Source: an uncultured Eubacteriales bacterium
GTDB taxonomy: Bacteria > Bacillota > Clostridia > Oscillospirales > CAG-382
DNA: 64,000 bases
Assembly (NCBI GenBank): GCA_934446675.1
Contig: CAKSEL010000006.1
Location: forward strand, 1 to 64,000
Direction of reading: 5' to 3'
Position 1 is the first letter of the stretch; each line of letters opens with the position of its first letter. Below the pieces are notes generated by a model. It saw nothing but the letters and a program-made list of their open reading frames with translations. It had not been told where the DNA came from and did not search any database. Made by a program: the position numbers and the translations under genes. This document shows, piece after piece, positions 59,487-64,000 of the stretch.

Positions 59487-61223
59487 TCAGCCAAGCTCCA
59501 CAGCCCAGCCTGCAAGATACTGTATAAGCCTTACAACATCACGGCTGTCAACAAATCCGTCTGTATAGACGTCCGCGCACTGCAATGCTTCTTCAGAGAA
59601 CTTTACATTGCCAACCCCGGCAAGATACATTTGCAGCAGCAACACGTCCTTTTCGTCCGTAACGCCGTCCATGTTGACGTCACCGGGTTTAAAGGTTTCG
59701 TAATCAGGATCTTGAAAAGTGTACTGACGAGTTGTAATAAGATTACCGTTATTATCGCACACGTAAAAGCTTGTATCGCCGTAAAAATCATATTTCCACA
59801 GAGGAAATTCAAAGGTTTTATACGGTTCAAGCTCAAAGTCGAAAATCTTACACTTAGGTCTGAAAGCTTTTATTACAAGGCTGTAATGCTGAGTTGCCGA
59901 ATTAGGATTATGTATATAGAAGGAGGTAAAGCCGTCAAAGGGAATATCAACATTTGATAAATATGCCTTTTTTCCGTCAGCTATAAGCACCATTTTTAAA
60001 AGCGCCTCTATATCAAGCATACCGGCGCCCCAGCTGTTTGAGTCGGATTCATCTGAAAGGTACGACGAATCGGCAGTTTCTTTTAAATAGTACATAAAAT
60101 CCGACTGATTCATCTGCGGATCAATGCTCTTGACGAGTGCGGCGGCAGCCGAAACCACCGGGCATGAAAACGATGTTCCCGATCCTCTGTAAAGACCGTT
60201 TTCGTTATTATCAGCCATATAAATATCCGTTCCGGGTGCGGTTATATCCAATTTGTCGTTTTTCTGTGACGAATCTTTTATGACGTAAGTATCGCCGCTT
60301 ACCTGTGCATTGGCAACGCTTACCACATTATCATAGCTTGCAGGGTATCTGTACGGAAATTCCGAATCAGTACCGTCGTTTCCGGCAGCAGCGACCAAAA
60401 TGCAACCTTTGCTTTCAGCATAGTCGACAGCTTCTTTGAGAGTCAATGGAGATGTTTTGAATCCCCAACTCATATTTATAACGTCACAGTCAAAATCATC
60501 AGCCGCGCCGTATATAGCAGGAAGTATATATTGCAGCGGAATTGTACCGGGCGCTTCATCATTTACTACCTTCAGCGGCACTATTGTCGCCTTATGTGCA
60601 ATTCCGACAGTGCCTATATCGTTGCACTGCGCTGCTATAACGCTCGCAACGTTGGTACCGTGTCTTACAGCATATCCGACAGCGTCCGTGTTGTTAAGAT
60701 AATAATTATATCCTTCGGCAAGAGCGTCCTTGAGATCTTCATTCGGGTAAACTCCGGAATCTATTACTCCAACTCTTACGGAACTGCCGAAAATTCCCGC
60801 ATTCCAAGCGTATTGCGCCTTTACAACCGGCAAATGCCACTGCGAGGAGTAGTAAGGATTAAGTTCCGGATCATATCCGTAAAGCTCGGCGTATACGTTT
60901 TCCTCATAGTATTCCACAACGCCTGCCTGTTTGAGCAATTCAAGCGTTTCAAGGCTGTCTACCTTTACAAGACCTTTATCGGCACGCACTTCGCTTACAT
61001 CGTCAACGCTGTCAGACAAAAGCTCCGCCGCATATTCTGCGGTATAACTTTCGGTCATCTCCTCATCGCCGAAAAGCACCGCACATTCACTGCCGATATT
61101 TTCGGAAATGCTGTCAGACAAGCGCACGATATAGCCGTCAAAATCATCATCGGCAAGTACGCCGCACGTCAAAAGCAAAAAGCTTACGGTGCAAACAATC
61201 ATAATTTTAAAAAACTTATTCAA
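59487..61223 (-). CDS. Secreted subtilisin-type protease with dockerin domain
   Basis: This 578-residue S8 serine protease has a Sec signal peptide (FFKIMIVCTVSFLLLTCGVLA), a propeptide of about 90 residues and the catalytic domain: Asp in VGVIDSGVYP, His in RHGTNVASVIA, the oxyanion Asn in AAAGNDG and Ser in GTSFSCPVVSAAAALV. A beta domain follows, then a type I dockerin with two calcium repeats (GDVNMDGVTDEKDVLLLQMYLAG and ADVYTDGFVDSRDVVRLIQYLAG). The TTG start at 61223, after GGGAGG, excludes a 14-codon extension. The dockerin implies binding to a cohesin scaffold encoded elsewhere. Confidence 0.92.
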   Translation of the reverse strand: MNKFFKIMIVCTVSFLLLTCGVLADDDFDGYIVRLSDSISENIGSECAVLFGDEEMTESYTAEYAAELLSDSVDDVSEVRADKGLVKVDSLETLELLKQAGVVEYYEENVYAELYGYDPELNPYYSSQWHLPVVKAQYAWNAGIFGSSVRVGVIDSGVYPNEDLKDALAEGYNYYLNNTDAVGYAVRHGTNVASVIAAQCNDIGTVGIAHKATIVPLKVVNDEAPGTIPLQYILPAIYGAADDFDCDVINMSWGFKTSPLTLKEAVDYAESKGCILVAAAGNDGTDSEFPYRYPASYDNVVSVANAQVSGDTYVIKDSSQKNDKLDITAPGTDIYMADNNENGLYRGSGTSFSCPVVSAAAALVKSIDPQMNQSDFMYYLKETADSSYLSDESDSNSWGAGMLDIEALLKMVLIADGKKAYLSNVDIPFDGFTSFYIHNPNSATQHYSLVIKAFRPKCKIFDFELEPYKTFEFPLWKYDFYGDTSFYVCDNNGNLITTRQYTFQDPDYETFKPGDVNMDGVTDEKDVLLLQMYLAGVGNVKFSEEALQCADVYTDGFVDSRDVVRLIQYLAGWAVELG

Positions 61224-61253
61224 GCGATAACCTCCCCGTTTTTTTATATTAAG

Positions 61254-61282
61254 ATTATACAACAAATTTTATAATAATTCAA
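61254..61282 (-). promoter_or_regulatory. Promoter of the dockerin protease
   Basis: On the minus strand TTGAAT (61277-61282), a 17-nt spacer and TATAAT (61254-61259) lie 31 nt before the TTG start. Confidence 0.8.
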
Positions 61283-61330
61283 TACAGCGTGTAAAAACCG
61301 TATCCGTTATTTTAGAACAATTCAGTCAAA

Positions 61331-62701
61331 TCATGAAAAATTTTCAATTACGTAGCAGGCTCTTCCCTTTTTCTTCGCTTTATACAGCGCCTCATCAGCC
61401 TTTTTGAGAACAGCCGAAATATCTTCAGGATATTTAAACAGACACACACCTATACTGCACGTAACCGTGTGCGCCTCAGGCAAAACATCGGATATGCCGG
61501 TCATAAATTCGTCCAGACGTTTTTTTATCTCATCGCGGGAGATTTCCTTATCAATAACCGCCGCAAATTCGTCTCCGCCTATTCTGCCTATCACTCCGTA
61601 TTCCGAAAGGCAGTTGTTTAGACGTCCGGCAACGTCTTTGAGAACTTTATCGCCTGCCGGGTGTCCGAAAGTGTCGTTTATATCTTTGAAATAATCGACA
61701 TCTGCAATAAGATACCAGCCCGAACCGCCCGGCTTTTCCCTTGTGACGTTCTGAAACGTATCGCAGTATTGCATGAACATTCTTCTGCCCATGACGCCGG
61801 TAAGGTCATCCATTTCGCCGAGATACTCACGGTAAGCCATATATTTATAAACAGACGTAAGCAATATTACGGATATGAGATTTAGTGCAAGCACAGCAAA
61901 GAAAAACTGAAGATGCAAATGCAGCAAATCGGAATTCACCGCGGAAGAAACGTCAATGCCGTGCTTTGTCAGCATATATGAAGCACGGTGTGAAAAATAC
62001 AACGCCGCAAGTGCCGTCATACCGACTATAAAAGTGCCGAAAGCGCCTATCACATGGTTTATTCTGCTTTGTATATACGGATTGTTTCCGCACTGGTCAA
62101 TATTATGTTTAAGCTGCTTTGCGGTCTTGCCGTTATATGCTCTGCAACAAAGCTCGACAAAGCATATGCACAGCACAGCCATTACGGCGTCGCCGAATCT
62201 GAGTTTAAAAGTATTCATAAATGTATATCCGTGTTCGGGAAAGAGAACTCCCATTGCAAGATACACAAAAAACGCATTGAAACGCGTGGCTATTGCCGAT
62301 ATTGCCATTCTCCAGAGTACGGGGTGTTTACTTTTGCGCGCAAAATCATACAAAAGTCCCACAAGAAGTCCGAAAAGCACTCTTGAACCTACGCTCAACA
62401 GTATGCTTTTAACCGGGTATCCGCTCTGAAAAGGAGAAAATATCTTATCGTCAGTCATAACATAGTTTGCCGACGCCTTAAACATACTTGCAAGTCCGAA
62501 AACAAGCGACACATACACCGACTGCGAGGTTCCGAGTAAGCTTGCGGCAATGATTATAGGTATATAAGCTATGGTTATCGAAATCGGCGGCAAATGTATA
62601 TATCCGAGAAATGTAAACGACATAAGCACTTCAAGCGCTAACAGCAGCTCAAACAAATATCTGTCAAAATAAGATTTTTTAGTATGTTTATAATTTTTCA
62701 T
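61331..62701 (-). CDS. Membrane-bound diguanylate cyclase (GGDEF)
   Basis: This 456-residue enzyme makes c-di-GMP from two GTP. The first ~290 residues hold about eight hydrophobic spans, likely a membrane sensor of unknown ligand. The C-terminal GGDEF domain shows DDLTGVMGRRMF, DVDYFKDINDTFGHPAGD and an intact RIGGDEF at about residue 373-379. The inhibitory RxxD site that usually precedes it is absent (SEYG instead), so product inhibition through that site is not expected. The ATG at 62701 with GGAG upstream was chosen over a frame 44 codons longer. It may supply the signal read by the riboswitch at 40.9 kb. Confidence 0.9.
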   Translation of the reverse strand: MKNYKHTKKSYFDRYLFELLLALEVLMSFTFLGYIHLPPISITIAYIPIIIAASLLGTSQSVYVSLVFGLASMFKASANYVMTDDKIFSPFQSGYPVKSILLSVGSRVLFGLLVGLLYDFARKSKHPVLWRMAISAIATRFNAFFVYLAMGVLFPEHGYTFMNTFKLRFGDAVMAVLCICFVELCCRAYNGKTAKQLKHNIDQCGNNPYIQSRINHVIGAFGTFIVGMTALAALYFSHRASYMLTKHGIDVSSAVNSDLLHLHLQFFFAVLALNLISVILLTSVYKYMAYREYLGEMDDLTGVMGRRMFMQYCDTFQNVTREKPGGSGWYLIADVDYFKDINDTFGHPAGDKVLKDVAGRLNNCLSEYGVIGRIGGDEFAAVIDKEISRDEIKKRLDEFMTGISDVLPEAHTVTCSIGVCLFKYPEDISAVLKKADEALYKAKKKGRACYVIENFS

Positions 62702-62725
62702 GCTTAAACACTCCGGTCGAATATA

Positions 62726-62748
62726 AAAAGAAAAGCTGCGACAGCAGC
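62726..62748 (-). terminator. Terminator-like hairpin in the diguanylate cyclase leader
   Basis: The minus-strand stem GCTGC/GCAGC with a TGTC loop is followed by TTTTCTTTTT, about 25 nt before the ATG and within a leader of about 155 nt. It could act as an attenuator; no known riboswitch class was recognised upstream of it. Confidence 0.5.
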
Positions 62749-62862
62749 CGCGGACATATATGGTTCCGCTTTTTTGGTAATATACGGATTTGAAATGTAT
62801 ACTTTTTGTTTGTATATCAAAAATGCCGCACATATTATTAATAAATAAAATATTCTGCGTAT

Positions 62863-62891
62863 ATTATACCATACGTACCGCGCCTTGTCAA
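62863..62891 (-). promoter_or_regulatory. Consensus promoter of the diguanylate cyclase gene
   Basis: On the minus strand TTGACA (62886-62891), a 17-nt spacer and TATAAT (62863-62868) form a perfect match. Confidence 0.85.
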
Positions 62892-62978
62892 CAAATCATA
62901 TTTATACAAAAATATATCTTTCAAAAATAAGTTTTTCGTTTTGGAAAACAAAGACGAACGCGCAAAAACCGGTGGAGA

Positions 62979-63014
62979 CAAAAGAAATGCCCCGCAGATA
63001 AGATATCTGCGGGG
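62979..63014 (-). terminator. Terminator after rpsI
   Basis: The 11-bp perfect stem CCCCGCAGATA/TATCTGCGGGG (62990-63014) is followed on the minus strand by CATTTCTTTTG. Confidence 0.85.
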
Positions 63015-63037
63015 TAAAATTCTGCACAGTAAACCTG

Positions 63038-63439
63038 TTATCTCTTTGAGAACTGCGGTGCGCGGCGAGCTGCCTTCAAACCGTACTTCTTTCTTTCCTT
63101 CATACGAGGATCTCTTGTAAGGAATCCTGCCTTCTTAAGAAGTGTGCGGTATGCGGGATCTGCCTGGAGCAGTGCTCTTGCAACGCCGTGACGGATAGCT
63201 CCTGCCTGACCGGAAACTCCTCCGCCGGTAACGGTGCATATAATATCGAACGTTCCTTCAGTCTTGGTTACTCCGAAAGGCTGACGAACGATGAGCTTGA
63301 GTGTTTCAAGTCCGAAATACTCATCTATATCTCTGCCGTTGATCGTGATAACGCCCGAACCGGGTACAAGACGAACGCGGGCAACAGAACTTTTTCTTCT
63401 GCCTGTGCCGTAGAAATAAGGCTTTGCACTTGTATACAT
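63038..63439 (-). CDS. rpsI: 30S ribosomal protein S9
   Basis: This 133-residue ribosomal protein uS9 has YGTGRRKSSVARVRL at the start, GGGVSGQAGAIRHGVARAL in the middle and the conserved C-terminal tail RRAPQFSKR that reaches the P-site tRNA. The ATG at 63439 was preferred to a TTG three codons earlier, which is too close to the AAGGAG. It forms the standard pair with rplM, 14 to 23 nt downstream of it. Confidence 0.97.
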   Translation of the reverse strand: MYTSAKPYFYGTGRRKSSVARVRLVPGSGVITINGRDIDEYFGLETLKLIVRQPFGVTKTEGTFDIICTVTGGGVSGQAGAIRHGVARALLQADPAYRTLLKKAGFLTRDPRMKERKKYGLKAARRAPQFSKR

Positions 63440-63462
63440 ATCAGTCAATACTCCTTTCTCTC

Positions 63463-63888
63463 TCAGTCAAGAACAACGGGCTTCTGAGCCGCATTGTCGT
63501 GTTCCGCGCCGGCGTATACCTTGAGTCTTGTGAGGCTCTTTGCGCCGATCGAATTCTTGGGAAGCATTCCCTTGACTGCAAGCATAACTGCCATTTCGGG
63601 GTTCTTTTCCATGAGTTCCTTATACTGGATCTCCTTGAGTCCTCCGATATAGCCGCTATGATGACGGTAGTATTTGTTTTCAAGCTTCTTACCTGTAAGC
63701 ACTGCCTTCGATGCGTTGATTACGATTACGAATTCGCCGCAGTCAACGTGAGGAGTAAACTCAGGTCTGTGTTTGCCGCGAAGTATATCAGCAGCTTTAA
63801 CAGCGGTCTTTCCGAGGGGCTTATCAGCCGCATCGATAACGTACCACTTGCGCTCTACTTCATTAGCTTTTGCCATAAATGTAGACAT
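63463..63888 (-). CDS. rplM: 50S ribosomal protein L13
   Basis: This 141-residue ribosomal protein uL13 has WYVIDAADKPLGKTA, the HVDCGEFVIVINA core and the signature AVKGMLPKNSIG. GGAGG lies 8 nt before the ATG at 63888. It is the first gene of the rplM-rpsI operon. Confidence 0.97.
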   Translation of the reverse strand: MSTFMAKANEVERKWYVIDAADKPLGKTAVKAADILRGKHRPEFTPHVDCGEFVIVINASKAVLTGKKLENKYYRHHSGYIGGLKEIQYKELMEKNPEMAVMLAVKGMLPKNSIGAKSLTRLKVYAGAEHDNAAQKPVVLD

Positions 63889-63929
63889 TTTTCATTCCTC
63901 CGATTTAGTTTCTTTTTTTGACCTTGTTT

Positions 63930-63957
63930 ATTATACCACTTTATTCGGCAAAGTCAA
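63930..63957 (-). promoter_or_regulatory. rplM-rpsI promoter
   Basis: On the minus strand TTGACT (63952-63957), a 16-nt spacer ending in TGG and TATAAT (63930-63935) form an extended -10 promoter. The last 40 nt of the window hold nothing recognised. Confidence 0.8.
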
Positions 63958-64000
63958 GTGTTTTTGAAATAAAATTGATAATTTACTAAGTAATCTTTGA

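Overview
The window looks like chromosome of an anaerobic, probably spore-forming Clostridia (Oscillospiraceae/Christensenellales-like gut or rumen bacterium). The inference rests on SpmA/SpmB spore maturation genes, a tyrosine T-box leader, a Rex redox repressor, FeoA-FeoA-FeoB iron uptake, Hdr/Flx electron-bifurcation genes, a dockerin-bearing protease, strong GGAGG ribosome sites and canonical TTGACA/TATAAT promoters. I see no CRISPR array, prophage or insertion sequence.

Layout. 0-4.3 kb: two-component system, tRNA-Arg, an acyltransferase-like gene, deoD. 4.3-8.8 kb: a 1413-residue secreted repeat protein with its own promoter. 9-17.8 kb: metallo-hydrolase plus dUTPase, a LacZ-type beta-galactosidase, a DUF11 protein, and a polyprenyl synthase/UppS/MerR/VOC operon. 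17.9-30.3 kb: one tightly packed minus-strand operon of 13 genes, read as malate dehydrogenase, fumarase, HdrB, HdrC, HdrA, FlxD/MvhD, two iron-sulfur subunits, FlxA, a fumarate-reductase iron-sulfur and flavoprotein pair, a small membrane protein and Rex. 30.4-39 kb: a dehydrogenase, a GDPD-PHP fusion, and a sugar-acid/pectin catabolic cluster whose IlvD/EDD dehydratase is broken by two frameshifts, with a divergent AraC regulator. 40-44.6 kb: a sugar transferase under a c-di-GMP-I riboswitch, an iron alcohol dehydrogenase, a 12-bp tandem repeat, tRNA-Pro and a second AraC regulator. 44.6-46.6 kb: spmB/spmA and a cell-wall amidase. 46.7-52.6 kb: an iron-homeostasis island with TTAGT-type inverted-repeat operators, two FeoA, FeoB, small Cys-rich and membrane proteins, a DtxR-like regulator, DUF2325, and a DUF3793 gene fused to flavodoxin by an 11-bp duplication. 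52.7-64 kb: a membrane protein, T-box tyrS, two hydrolases, a lipoprotein, the dockerin protease, a diguanylate cyclase and rpsI/rplM.

The most striking system is the 12-kb operon. It encodes the reductive branch oxaloacetate-malate-fumarate-succinate together with a complete soluble FlxABCD-HdrABC electron-bifurcation module and a soluble TfrAB-like fumarate reductase. The NADH-sensing repressor Rex lies at the end. The gene set suggests a cytoplasmic NADH-dependent, ferredoxin-reducing fumarate reductase. That is an inference from gene content, not something the sequence proves.
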